Shown piece after piece: positions 36,670 to 48,290 of a stretch of 64,000 nucleotides of DNA. Position 1 is the stretch's first letter. Each line of letters begins with the position of its first letter. Location of the stretch: NCBI GenBank assembly GCA_037447605.1, contig CM074809.1:62001-126000 (forward strand), given 5' to 3'. This stretch comes from Zygnema circumcarinatum (Eukaryota > Streptophyta > Zygnematophyceae > Zygnematales > Zygnemataceae). The notes beneath the pieces are model-generated. The model worked only from the letters and a program-made list of their open reading frames with translations, was not told the origin of the DNA and searched no databases. The position numbers and the translations under genes are program-made.

Positions 36670-37887
36670 GAGGAGAGCGAGATAGAAGGGGCCCAGAAGG
36701 GGCCGCATTTGAAGGTCAGTACAAGGCCGAGCTCATATTTAGAGTTTGGACTGTCCCTAATTTAAATTCATGCTTAAGGCTGAATCAGGAGCACAGCAGT
36801 CGCCAAGTTGCTAGTGAGACGCCACTCGCAGGCACAAGCATGGCCGGAGGAGCTCCACATTACACCGCCATGACTCAGAGGGAGAGGACCGTTGGGGCCG
36901 GCCCGGCACGAGGGCGCGAGGGCGGTTAGGGCTAAGGGCCGCGCGGCGGGAAGGGCACCTTTTGAAATTATGTCCGTACCGTACGGAAATGAGCTGTATG
37001 GTCACTCACATTATTGAAGCTGGGATTAGAAAGATGATGATGATGAATGGAACCTTGTGAAGAAGGATGTGGCATTGATCTCACGATGGCGATGATGCCA
37101 TCAAATGTACATGCACAAAATCAGCATCACGGGGAACCACGAGGAACTGGTCTGGCTTGCATGGAAATGCAATGGATGTGGCATTGATCTCACGACGGCG
37201 ATGATGCCATCAAATGCCTAATGCTGGTACCTACTGCCTTTCATCAACGACACATATGAAGCGATATAGATGCACAGGGCTAGTGCTGAAGAGCTGGTTA
37301 CGATTCGGAATTGTTGGATGAAGCAACACACGGGCGTGGGTTTCTATGAAGCTTGCCTTATGTTTGGTTGTTAAGTACACTATGTTATGTCAATGAAAAC
37401 AATAGTGGAAAGTTAAAACGTTACTTTATATCCTATTGTTCTGTAGTCTCAAAAATGAAAAACAACCCCCCACATTAGTCTACGAGGCGCTTGCCGACTA
37501 AGATCTCAGCTTCAACTTGAAGGCATCACCAGGTCTTCAGACGATGCGAAGGAGTGACTTTAGAGATCTTCATGGTTTTTCTCCCGTAAGGTGACGTACT
37601 TGAAAGCCGTCAAACAAACGCGTAAAGAAATCCACACGCAATCAAACGGCTAGACTCAGGTTGAAAAATAAAATACTCGCTCACGAGATACCTCGTAAAG
37701 CATACGACATGAATCAAAAAATGCGCCCATTAAATGTACGTGGTTGGCACCCCATTGAAAGCTGCGCACCAACCTCTCTCTCTACAAAACCCAAAAAACT
37801 TGAAGCCCTAATTGTTCTAAATTAAGCCCATAAGACTAACGACCCACACATCAAAATTGTCCTCCCCTCTTGGAACTTTCGAACCTA
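36670..37887. other. Intergenic region between Furry 5' end and small plastid-type gene 3' end
   Basis: Holds the Furry promoter. A CCGTACGG palindrome lies at 36979-36986, followed by a two-copy repeat (37063-37220). From 37220 to 37887 the DNA is AT-rich with no open frame I would support. Confidence 0.5.
37063..37220. repeat. Two-copy dispersed repeat, core GATCTCACGATGGCGATGATG
   Basis: GGATGTGGCATTGATCTCACG starts at 37065 and again at 37174, each followed by a GATGGCGATGATGCCATC hairpin. The first copy continues with a segment (GGGGAACCACGAGGAACTGG) found in inverted orientation inside TIR element E1 at about 16190-16220. Related pieces occur at 14998-15055 and 48475-48512. Confidence 0.8.
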
Positions 37888-38810
37888 TCACTCTTCAGGC
37901 TGGTCGGGATTCTTGTCAGGATCAGGCTCCGCCTCCTTCTCTCCCTCCTCCTCTTCATCTTCTTCAGGCGGGTCTGCTGGAAGGGGTTGTGGCAGCGGGG
38001 GCTTCATAGGCGAAAACTGTGGCATTACATCAGGCCGTCTGGCCGGACCAGGCCGATCCCACTCCTGCAAAAACCGAAGTCTCAGCTTCACGTTACAAGT
38101 CTGAACACGGGCATCCTTCAAAGATTTTACAGTTTTCACTCGACAATGGGGTCTGGGAGTAACGCGTGCGTGTATCTCAGAGGAACGAGAGAGCCAGAGA
38201 GAAAGAGAAAGAGGGAGAAAGAGAAAGACAGAGACTTCGTCACTGCTTGGTTTTTTACAACGAAAAATATCATACAGACTCAGCCTTTTATGCCCCTTTA
38301 ATCTTACACCACAAAAAAATTTACAAAATAGGGTTTAACTAATATCATTCACTAAATCTTTTTAAAAAAGAGTTAAAAAAACGAGTTCGTACCCACCACC
38401 GCTCCCTATACTAACGTAGGAATAAACCCAAGCAGCCCACTTTCTACCATTCATTTTCAACTTTCGAACACTCCTCTTCATTAACTATTGATGCTAAAAT
38501 TCAACGAATGTGCTTCCAAGCTGATTTGAATTCGTAACAACACTAAACTCACCACTGGGAAATCCAACGGCGATCGCCGAGTCATCTTCTCTTCATCAGG
38601 GGCCATCCGCGGAACCATGCGGCTGGAACCTCTCCCTCTCCCTCTCAACGAAATCACCCTGAAGGAGACACCAGGAACATGGCAGGAAGGTGCGAGGAAG
38701 CTTCGGGCTGTCGGAGAACGGTGCTCCATGCGATGGCAGCTTCCCACAACGGGAGGTAGCCCTGCCTGAGCTTCCGCTGAAACTAGCGCGGAAGCGCAGC
38801 TGAGAGCCAT
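37888..38810 (-). CDS. Small conserved-looking protein with acidic Pro/Glu C-terminus, possibly plastid-targeted
   Basis: Two exons, 38810-38553 and 38064-37888, join in phase 0 to 144 codons plus stop. The N-terminus (MALSCASALVSAEAQ) is Ala/Ser rich and, with the Arg-rich, acid-poor region after it (SPTARSF, RGRGRGSSRM), looks like a transit peptide. The mature part has EWDRPGPARRPDVMPQFSP, then MKPPLPQPLPADPPEEDEEE and an acidic tail ending NPDQPEE. The pattern W-D-R-P...R-R-P-D...FSPMK-x-PLP-x-PLP recalls short uncharacterised plant chloroplast proteins, but I cannot name the family. It is divergently arranged with RPE across about 650 bp. Confidence 0.7.
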
Positions 38811-39459
38811 GGCTAGCTCAGAGCAGACGAATCTTATCTGGCTCGTAGGGTTTCTAAATATTAAGTCTTTTTTAAAAAATTCTAAAGCATTCAAAATAAA
38901 ACTTCTCCTCTCCCCTTCGCTTCCTCCCTCCTCCCTCTCTCCAGCTTTCGAGACCACTCACCTTTCTCCTCTCCCTCCCCCACTTCCTCTCCTCTCTTAT
39001 CCCACGCTCTCTTCTCCTCCACCCCTTCGCCTCTCTTCCTCCCGCTTCTCTCTCCTCTCCCCCCACTCTCCGCCGCTCCCACTCCCCCTGGCCCTCTCTC
39101 TCTTCTCTCTTCCTCGCCGTCCCCAGCCGCCTCTTCTCCAGAGTCGAGGAGGCCGGTTTTAGGGTTGGACTTTTTGAAGTGACGGCGGCTCTCGGCACAG
39201 CGAACCGTTCGGGGCTGCAGCGCTCAGTTCCACGCGCGACAATCGCATGAAAACGACCACTGTGCTGCGCATTCGATCATTTCCTTGTGGGACGGTACGG
39301 TGAAGTACAGGACCGTACCGTACTTTTAACCGTACAAATGCTCCAGCCGTACTCCTTTTACTTGGAAGAATGTTGCGATGCCTGCCGGCTTTACAACGTA
39401 AAAGAAAGTGAGAGGGAGTGTTGGAGAGGGAGAGGGAAGGAAAAGGAGAGAAAGGGGTT
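38811..39459. promoter_or_regulatory. Divergent promoter region of the small plastid-type gene and RPE
   Basis: Both genes start at its ends. It contains a pyrimidine-rich stretch (38900-39130) and a telo-box-like AACCCTAAAA on the minus strand at about 39160-39170. A cluster of GTAC motifs in direct and inverted order lies at 39293-39350. No TATA box position is certain. Confidence 0.5.
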
Positions 39460-42124
39460 ATGGCTTCTCCTGCCGTCGCTCCTCCCGCTCCCAAGATCGC
39501 GCCCTCCATGCTCTCCTCGGACTTCGCCAACCTCGCGTCGGAGGCGCAGCGCATGGTGGATGCGGGCGCGGACTGGCTGCACATGGACATCATGGTCAGC
39601 GCCGCACGTCTCCTGCTTCTTTTCCCATAATCGTCAGACTCTAGGCATTAAGGATTCGATTATTGAAATTAAAAATGAGGTGGTTCCGAGAATGTTACGG
39701 CTACCTCCGGGTACTTCTCAATCCTCATGGTTGAAGACAAGGTGGAATGTAGCTCACGTGTGATTTTTAAGGGTGTTTTGAACGGCTCTTAATTTTTTGT
39801 GTACATTTTGCAGGACGGGTATGCCCTTCGACTCAATCGAATCTGAAGCTTCAGACTTGAGGCAGCATCATGCTCTTTATTTCTGCTTGACTTTCGGTTT
39901 TATTAGAGTTTTAAAGTTTACTTCGACATCTCGACAAGTTTCGCTTTATTTTCTGCGTTTCTTTTTCATTATAGGAAAGGTTGAGAAATACATTTTGAAA
40001 CTTAATGAAAGAGTCTTTTAAGTGCTTGAATATTCAAATGAGTCTGAAAAACACCCTCAAAGCATTTCCGGTGTAATGTTCGAGGGACGACAGGAACACT
40101 TTACGCGTATGAAGAATGTGTGTTTTAACTACGCTGCAGAATTTGGGAAGGAGGTCATTGAAATAGTCTAACGGTTTGAAGTGGGAAACAGAGAAGCGCT
40201 TTAGTCTTATATAAAATATTTAAAAATAAGAAAAATGTTCATGAGAAAAACCACTAAACTTTTATTTCTGTTTTTTGTTTGGTTATTTTTCGATCTGATC
40301 AATGCAACTGTCTTGAGCCCCTTCATGTTTCAGGCATTTTGTTCCGAACTTGACCATTGGAGAGCCTGTGATTAAGAGCCTGCGCAAGCACACAAGGTCA
40401 GCCCCGTTCGTCATTCCTAAAACTTGTTCCCGATGGGTCAGAATTCAACAGACTTTCGTTGATCCACTGTATGCCCAAAGAAGCAGAGTTACGCAGCTCG
40501 GGTTTCGGCGTTGCAGTGCTTTCATGGACTGCCACATGATGGTTACAAATCCGTTGGAGTACGTCGAGGGATTCGCGGCAGCAGGAGCATCGTCCTTCAC
40601 GTTCCATCTCGAGGCTGCCCGAGGTAGCAAAAGCACTGTCAATGACCATTCTTTCGTCCTTTTCTCTTCCTCTCTCCCTCTCTTCCCCTTTCTCTCCTTC
40701 TCTTTGCTATGCAGTGGTGCTAGGAATCTTAGGGTTTTCAGGGTCTCTTGGTTGTTTCAAATCCTCTACGAGAACACGGTGCTGATAGCTAATGAGCTCC
40801 TGAACCTTTCTGTACAGCTGTTCAGGGCACAAAGGTCGTCAGACATTTGGGGCTTGAAGCAGTTACTCACTTGGTGTCACGTGGCAAAGGGTGGAGTAGA
40901 CACGTGGCCGGAGCTGGTGCGGGCCATCAAGGCCACCGGCATGAGAGCTGCGGTCGGCATCAAGCCCAGCACCCCCGTGCAGGATGTCTTCCCGCTGGTA
41001 TGCATGCATGCATGCATGCGTGAGATCCTTGCACTTTTTTGAGAACCCAAAAATGAAGAGAGGAAGCGCGCGGAAAACTTGAATTTATATCAGAAGACAC
41101 AATATTCTTCTTTAGTTGGTTCCCTTGCCTTTCTTTAGCATATAGTAACAAAGCGGATGTTCATGAATAACGACTTTTCGAGACTAACTCAAATGGGAAG
41201 CGCGTGCATTCGATAGGTGGAGGCGTCTGAGCCGGTCGATATGGTGCTAGTGATGACGGTGGAGCCCGGATTTGGTGGACAAAAATTTATGCCAGATATG
41301 ATGCCAAAGGTACGAAAGCCCCAAAGCTCCAGAGGATACCTACCCCGAAGATTCTAGACATTGTGCAGAACCTAAACCATTAGCCTATCCGCAGAAGGTT
41401 TATAGAGTTTAGAAAAGAATATCATAAAGCTTCATCAAGTTTGAAGCCTTTCAAATTTTATAGCTTAGTACGATTTGTTTGAACTTCTTAACCCTCCAGT
41501 TCACTATACTTTCATTTGTGACTTGGTTTACGGGGCACACTACTCACAATTGGTCCCTTTTTTTCCTCCCTTTTTCTGGCAGGTTCAAGTCTTGAGAGAG
41601 CGGTATCCTGGCCTCGACGTGGAGGTGAGAACTGGGTCGATTTTTATTGTGTCTGAGTGTTGACATGTTCCGAGTCTTTCGTGGAATTTAGAGGCACGCA
41701 TTTGAGGATTTTAGAAGCTTTGCATGTTGTAGGAACCATACGGCGGAAGAAACAGAGAGTTTCAGGGTCCGAAGGTGGTCAGCGATGCCTGGGGTTGTGA
41801 CAAGCATTCACCTTCTTTTGGACCTCTCTTCCGTTACGTCAACAACTGCTAGATGCTTCATAAATTTGCGGTGTAAACGTGGATAGGAGTGCTGTTACTT
41901 TTCCTCCTTTTCCTCCCTTTTCTTGGGTGGAAGTTTATGGGGATGTTTTGGGGCAGGTGGATGGAGGGCTGAGCTGCTCCACTGTCCACGTGGCGGCGGC
42001 TGCGGGAGCCAACTGCATTGTGGCGGGAAGCGCAGTTTTTGGGGCACCGGATCCGGCGGCGGTCATCGCGGAGTTGCGGAATGGCTGCCTCGCGGCGCAG
42101 TCGCCACTCCCAAAGAGCTCGTGA
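39460..42124 (+). CDS. RPE: Ribulose-phosphate 3-epimerase (cytosolic-type)
   Basis: Interconverts ribulose-5-phosphate and xylulose-5-phosphate in the pentose phosphate pathway. Eight exons: 39460-39594, 39814-39818, 40334-40396, 40517-40623, 40900-40997, 41217-41309, 41583-41624 and 41957-42124, totalling 711 nt = 236 aa plus stop, the normal length for the family. Metal and active-site blocks are intact: [18 protein letters not shown]+[30 protein letters not shown] and VDGGLS. The phosphate-binding end is [13 protein letters not shown]. The short N-terminus ([12 protein letters not shown]) has no clear transit peptide, so a cytosolic form is likely. The second exon is only 5 nt, yet it is needed to encode the invariant Asp-Gly and keep frame. 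Confidence 0.93.
39814..39818 (+). other. RPE: 5-nt microexon (GACGG) of RPE
   Basis: CAG|GACGG|GTATGC: an acceptor and a donor five bases apart. Joining exon 1 (..CATCATG) directly to exon 3 (GCATTTTG) breaks frame. Inserting GACGG restores ATG GAC GGG CAT TTT, i.e. M-D-G-H-F of the universal RPE motif. Confidence 0.85.
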
Positions 42125-42843
42125 AGGCTCGCTCCGTGTACGGAATTAAGTTGTAAAGTAGGGGATGCCGAAACGAAGCGGAATGTTTCATCGTTCTTAT
42201 GAATAGGAAATGGACGATGGAACATCGCATGTTTCGGATTGGCTTGCTAATGTGAATAATATTTGAATAGTGGCGTGCGCGCGCGTGGAAGTTTAACTCA
42301 TGTTGGGAGGGAGGGAGGGAGGGAGGCAGAGAGGGAGGGAGAGGGGAGAGTCTGGACTGTGGGAGGGAGGGAGGGAGGAGGGAGGGAGGGGAGACTCGGG
42401 CGAGTGATGAGACCCCGAGGCTGGGAATGCCAACCGCGCCGATTCCATGGATGGATATGTCCCACGCGGCTGTCGCACGGCATCGCCCGCCGTTCCCCCG
42501 CGCGCCAATCTCAACGTCGCGTGATCGCTCTCGCGAGTCCACCGTCCCTTCAACGGCGGAGATGCTTTTTCCTAGCGTGCGGGCCTGAACGGTCGAGATG
42601 AGTCCGACAAGACGGAATTGAGGGGGAATTGACGGCTGTGGCTGCGTGCTTCAATTCGACGGCTGCGATGATCCCACGCGAGGGGAGCGATTCCGGGGGA
42701 AGGTTCCGACGGCCGAGATGACGCCACGTGATCCGTACAGACGGGTACGACTTCCCCTTCGTCCGTACGTTGTCGTACAGCCGCTGCTGCTCCTCCCTTC
42801 TCCGCCATCGTCAGTCGAGGAGGTCTTCCTTCCGCCGTCCGCC
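42125..42843. other. Intergenic region between RPE and the UPF0426 gene
   Basis: Holds the RPE 3' flank and the promoter of the next gene. It has a GGGAGGGAGG polypurine tract (42305-42390) and several GTAC motifs close to the downstream start (42735-42785). No supported gene. Confidence 0.5.
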
Positions 42844-44415
42844 ATGGCTGCCGCTGCGGCGCTGCTGCTGTCGCCTTCGGTGGCCGCACCGTCGCCATGG
42901 ATTGCTGCAGCAAACAGCCCGCTTCGAGTAGGCTCTTACTCCTCGTGATTTTTTAAAGCTTCCTGTTTCGTCTTGTTCATGCGCGTGGTGCGGCGCTCGC
43001 CTTCGCTTGCTTGCTCGCTGCCTCTTTCTTTCTATATTTGGATATGTTGGATGAGGGTAGAGGAGCACTCAGATACATAGCTCCTCTTTGGATTGGGAAT
43101 AGTAACATAAGGATATGGACTTCGTTAGCATTCAGATTGGTACTTAAAGCAATTGGACGAGTTGGAGTTGATAGTGAATAAATTGCCAAACGTAAAAGGA
43201 CAAGAATATTCCTTGTTTTATTGGTATGTTTTTCGTACAAATTTCTGTGACGATGAACATTTTTTTGAAAGGTCTTTTGAAGACCATTTTGAGAAACTAC
43301 TTTATTCAAGTCTCATTCTGCCGGTTTGTTCAATTTAGTCGAAATTTATCGTGATGACTGCGGAGAACGCTTTCTAGGCCTACTTTATCAACTGGCTCAA
43401 TTTCTGCCAAGGGGCATTGTGGGGTGTTGTCTGATTATCCCTTGGATGCGGTTCTCTCCAGGGTGTCTACGGCTAAAATGGTTATTTAGGTTTATGAGCA
43501 TGACGGCAGGTCTTGTGCTGGCTGCAACGGCTTGTCGTCTAGTCCTGACGACTGTGGCAAGTTGCCTTTTTTCACTCTCGTAGGTCTTTTAGGTTTAAAT
43601 TGAATTCAAGACTCCTATTTCACCTAAATTGCGCTAATACCTCTGTTATTTCTATCTCTGCCTTTTTTCTCTCTCTCTGTGTTGTGCAGCAACATGCTTC
43701 TCTTCATGCTGCCTTCATTCGCAGCAATCGTAAGCAGTACTCAAGGAGAGCACTCCGTCGTTCAGGCGCAGCCATTGCGCTCTTGAATCCAGAAGATGAC
43801 GCGATACTGCAGGGAGCTATGAAGGTAAGGCATTTGTGCAGTTTTTCGGTTTTTAGTTTTGTTTTGTACAAACAAGGAAAGCCTGGATCCACCTTCATGC
43901 CCTCTGGCATTCGCGGAATACGCCTTCTTCTCAGGCGTTCCTCTTTTTTCGGAAAAACAACGGTTCCTTTCCCTATGTTCCTCCTCTTCCCATATCTCAC
44001 TCCTCATCGCCTTCTCTCAGCCTCTTCTTACTCCTCCCTCCCTCTCACTTTTTACTCTTACTTCTCTTACTTGTGCGCTTTCTTTTCTTTCTCCTTGTCT
44101 TTTACGCTTTTATTTCCTTTCCCTTCCCTCCACCCTCTCTTCCGCCCTCCCCTTCCCCGCTCTCATTCTCCGTCACCCGCCACTCTTTCTTGACGCCGTA
44201 TCACTTCCACCCCTCCTATGGGTCCCTCTGTGCGTGCTGTGCAGGAGCCTGTGGCCTTCTTTGGAGGCCTTTTCGCCGGTCTGCTCCGCCTGGACCTCAA
44301 GGAGGACCCCCTGCGCGAGTGGGTGGCGAGGACAGCGGAGGCTGCGGGGGTCACGTTACAGCAGGATGAAGAGGAGGATGCGGAAGATGGACCTATTGAG
44401 ATCTCCATTGAGTGA
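42844..44415 (+). CDS. UPF0426 family chloroplast protein (Arabidopsis At1g28150-like)
   Basis: Exons 42844-42927, 43690-43824 and 44245-44415 join in phase 0 to 130 codons (129 aa). The first exon (MAAAAALLLSPSVAAPSPW) is a typical hydroxylated, Ala-rich transit peptide start. The conserved core is LNPEDDAILQGAMK then EPVAFFGGLFAGLLRLDLKE and DPLREWVARTAEAAG, followed by an acidic end. This core matches my memory of UPF0426 proteins of land plants. The biochemical function of the family is not established; a plastid location is inferred from the leader. Confidence 0.85.
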
Positions 44416-45102
44416 TGTCGAACACCGATTTGGATGACGCGCAGGAGATGCCCACTATGGGGGGACATGATGTTGCACATGGAAACATCACGTGGAAACG
44501 AGTCATGTTGGCTTAGGATTTGGTGACCGAGGCATTTCTTGAATTAAAAAACTGTATCTAATTTTTTTGATGTTTGAACTTCAGTGTATAAATGGTAGAG
44601 ATAGAGCGATGGCAGGCCTCTGAACTCGATATTGTGTTTATTCTGTTGAAGATTAGGACTTGAATGAGGTCGTTGAGTAGTTAATCATGTACAATTTTAT
44701 TTGTTTCAATTTTGGACTGGTTGGCAGGATGGGCAAGATCGGGATTGTTCCCCTTTCTGAAGTGAAAGGCCGTTTTTGGAAAAAAAAACATATTAAACAA
44801 AAGTACAGACTCGGCAGTGGCTGCTGTTACGTTTTCAAATGCACATACACGATTTAAAAAATCAGCCGATACAGAAGATCCAGAATTGAACTAATAAGTC
44901 ACCAGCACTGCCTAGTTGCCGTGATCGGACGTTTACTACATATTTTCTAAGTTACAATATATAATAAAAAATGTGGTACATAATCTAAGCGATATCCCAG
45001 TTTAGAACATTTGATTATACTAAACCGCAAAACTACCGCGTCTTAAAAAATGCTGAATGTTGTTGTTGGGATGGGGCGGAACTCGAACTGAAACACAATG
45101 AA
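44416..45102. other. Intergenic region between convergent UPF0426 and unknown gene
   Basis: 3' flanks of two convergent genes; moderately AT-rich. I see nothing in it beyond possible 3' UTRs. Confidence 0.5.
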
Positions 45103-47186
45103 TCAAAAACTGACTGTTGGTGGAGGGAACGCGTTCACGCACACCTTCAAGTCCAAGAGCATGGCGAGCTCCTGTCCGCCATCTTTTCCTTCGTGCCAAA
45201 AATAATCCATGCCGTCAAACAACATCTCCGTTCCGTCAAAATTGAGACATAGATTTCCAAAAAAACGATTCAATCCTTCCTCCACAATCTCTGCATGTGG
45301 AGTCATTTTCCGATCACAGCCCTCCTCCTGATAAGGGTACGCTTTCAGCTCCACAGTCTTCCTATCGTCGCCCACCCCTAACTCCACCGTGAATACTTCG
45401 TCTCGCCATCTGCCCTTGAACTCAGTAACCGCATCTTTTGGGTGCAAATCACCATCCCGACAGCGCATCCTGACCCCCAGTTCAGGCAAAAAAAGGAACT
45501 CTTCTCCTTTCACGGCAACACTGCCTGCGTCCACCATTAACTGGTGCCCTAAAAAGTATCCAAAATCCGAAGCAGTGAAGCTGATGCGAGCATAGCCCAG
45601 GGGAGGCCGTCGAAGGGCAATCACCTGCCTGTACGTATGAAAGGGAGGAGGGGGAGAGAGGAGAGAAAGAAAAAAAAAAAGGAATATATGTAACCAGCGG
45701 GAGGGAGTGTGTGTGAGAGAGAGATAGATGGAAAGACGGAGAGAATGAATGTAAATTGCAAATATGGCGAGAAAAAGAGGGAAAGCGAGGATTAGAAAGA
45801 CAGAATCTGGCTCACAGGAGGGCGACCGGGAAGAAACTAGCAGCCATTGAGAACCTTATATATAAAACGACACCTTAATAGCTTTTAGCCCACCTTGCCA
45901 TGAGCGCACTAACATCGAGCTGCACATCGTCCACCGATACTTCCAATGTACGACAACGTAGCTCCAATGGGCTCCGCCTGCCCAGCCATTGAAGGAGCAA
46001 TTAAGTTTTGGAAAACACAAGAGTACAATATGCAGACATACCATTCTAGTTCAAGAGAGAGTCTTTAATTGTAATAAGATGAGAACGGGCTGCCTTCCTT
46101 GTAGACTCAGCTGTTCGGCTCCACTCTTCAGGCTCAAAACTGTTCATTAAGGATGCAACTTTCGTTTCAATAGGCTTCGAACGTTCTGACTTTAGCCTCA
46201 CTGAACAGACTAGAACAGTGAGCCTTTTTCCAGCTATTCTCACACAATGGAACTTACTCCCAAATTGATCCTTAATAGAACGTGTCACGGACCGAACCCT
46301 TGATAAAGTCAACCACGAGAGCACTGACCATGGACGCATCCCCCCCAGGCTGGGTTCCCCTCCCCCTCCATCCTCTCACCCCTACGACTCACAGATCCCA
46401 CCGGCGCCGAACCAGTTCGCTCACCAGCCTGTTCCCAGTATCTGAACGCGTTCGACGTATCCGGACAGGAGCCCAGGAAGCGTGCACTTCACGCCAGTCT
46501 CCACCGACTCATAGGCCGCCAGGCGGCTCTTCAGCGCCAGCGTGGCCACACCTGCCAAGAGGTCCCCAGACTGCCAAAAAAAAATCAGCACATTGACAAA
46601 CTCTTCAACCGTCAAGGCAGTTTCAAGCCTTGAAACCGCATCTGCTTCCATTGAGCTCCCATGGTTGTGACAGTCATGCATGCCGAGTCGTGAGAGTCCT
46701 TTCTAAACATCCTTTCAAGCATTTACGTCTAGTCAACGAAAAGCTTCTTACTGAACGTACGAAGTCTTAACGTTTTTTTAATTTTTTTCAGCCCCTATGT
46801 TCTTTAGAAGGTTCAAAAGGAAGCAGGGAGTCTCACCAGTCCTGCTGTCACCTCCAAGCGGAAACCTTGGAAGCCTATGCGAGTTTTAGAGCTGGCGAGT
46901 GACTTCGAGCTCTGAGGATTTCTACCCAACTTAAGGTTCAGAGCCCTGCACCACTCCGCAGGCAAACCTGCAAACGCTCTCTCGCAGGGCAGCGTGGGCT
47001 TCAGCCCGAACTCCAAACGCAATGACAGGGGCATCCTGCCACGTGTCAGGCTGAGGGTAACGAGGCCGCGGCGCGTGCCCCGAAGAGTGTCCACGCGGCC
47101 GCTTACTTGGAGAGGCCCACACGTGCGGGGCGCGGGTGCACCCCTCAGAGACGCTATGACTGCAGCCTCCCTCCCGTCGCCCTCGC
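45103..47186 (-). CDS. Unrecognised protein (three exons seen, N-terminus not found)
   Basis: Exons 47186-46837, 46570-46425 and 45628-45103 join without frame break to about 340 residues. The upstream exon begins at an acceptor (TTTTTTCTGGCAG|GCGAGG), so an earlier exon must exist. Segments: LPAEWCRALNLKLGRNPQSS (exon 1), SGDLLAGVATLALKSRLAAY and LLSGYVERVQILGTG (exon 2), GYARISFTASDFGYFLGHQL then LGVGDDRKTVELKAYPY and NRFFGNLCLNFDGTEMLFDG (exon 3), ending NAFPPPTVSF. There are no membrane spans and no catalytic motif I recognise. The exon-3 part looks beta-rich (alternating hydrophobic strands with DG turns). The next upstream DNA is occupied by two TIR elements (47318-48290), which may have split or displaced the 5' end. 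Confidence 0.65.
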
Positions 47187-47317
47187 CTGCCAGAAAAAAC
47201 TACGAGTATCCCTCCCCTCGGAATACCGTATCGATACAGTGGATCGATGCGCTACGGTATCGTCTTTCACCGATACGGTCTCCTTTTTATCGTGAAGCTA
47301 CGTTTTAAGAAAATTAA

Positions 47318-47863
47318 GGAGAGTGCTACTTCACCCCCCTATTTTGGTTATCCCACCCCCTATTTGAAAATTTTGCCCGCCCATTTGGGTTATCCCACCC
47401 CCATGTTTTGGATATTTCACCCCCTTTGGATATTCCACCCCCCCTGTTTTGGATATTTCGGGAGGGAATCTTTTGGCTACCCCTCCCATCCCCTCCCCTC
47501 CCTTGCCTGCCCTGCCCTCCCTTGCCCTCCCCTCCTCTTCTCGGTTTGCAATGTCCACAGTCCACAATGTCTACCAACTGAGTATGAGACCCGCGATGAG
47601 CTTGTACAAGTCATCACCGAGCACTACAAGCACAATTGAGTTCACATCAAGATTGGCAGGCATAGCGACAAAAAACAACAACATCTTGAGATCAATGCAA
47701 ATCTCCTTTTCTTTTGTTGCACAATGTTGGAAGTCAGTAGTGAAAAGGAAATTAAAAGGGGGTGATTTATCCAAAACAGGGGGTGGGATACCAAATGGGC
47801 AGGCAAAATTTTCAAAAAGGGGGGTGTAATAACCAAAATAGGGGGGGTGCAGTAGCATTCTCC
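47318..47863. mobile_element. Non-autonomous TIR DNA transposon, copy E2
   Basis: Starts GGAGAGTGCTACTTCACCCC and ends in GGTGCAGTAGCATTCTCC, with the same inner C-rich subrepeats (CCACCCCCTATTTTGGTTATC type) as E1. Both sides carry AAAATTAA (47310-47317 and 47864-47871), a perfect 8-bp target duplication. The centre (about 47550-47740) aligns with E1 15975-16310, including the transposase-like fragment, here with a stop codon, and the ATGTTGGAAGT-AGT segment. Confidence 0.85.
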
Positions 47864-47871
47864 AAAATTAA

Positions 47872-48290
47872 GGAAAATGATAATTTCCCCCCCCCCCCCT
47901 TTTAGGTTATCCCGCCCCGTTTTTTTGAAATCCCGCCTCCCATTTTGGCTATCCCCCCCCCTAACCCATTTTTTTTTCTCCTCTGCTCTCTCTCCAATAG
48001 TCTCTCCTCTGCTCTCTCTCTCTCGTTTGTTCTCTAATCCTCTGCTCTCTTTCTCTCTCTCTCTCCTCTGCTCTCTCCGCTGCTCTCTCTCTCGTCTGCT
48101 CTGCTCTCTCTCTTTGCGAATGTGTCTTTACGAACGTTGCGCTGATGTGTGACAAGGAGAAAACAGGGGGGTGAATATCCAAAATGGGGAGGGGGCGGAA
48201 TAGCCAAAATGGGAGGGCGGGATTTAAAAAAAAAACGGGGCGGGATGACCCAAAGAGGGGGGGGGGGGGGGAGGGGGAAGTATCATTTCC
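47872..48290. mobile_element. Non-autonomous TIR DNA transposon, copy E3
   Basis: Begins GGAAAATGATAATTTCCCCC right after the right-hand target duplication of E2 and ends in AAGTATCATTTCC. Flanks AAAATTAA and AACATTAA match 7 of 8. The C-rich subrepeats (CCCATTTTGGCTATCCC) relate it to E1 and E2, but the centre is different: CTCTCTCC-rich DNA without the transposase-like fragment. Confidence 0.75.
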
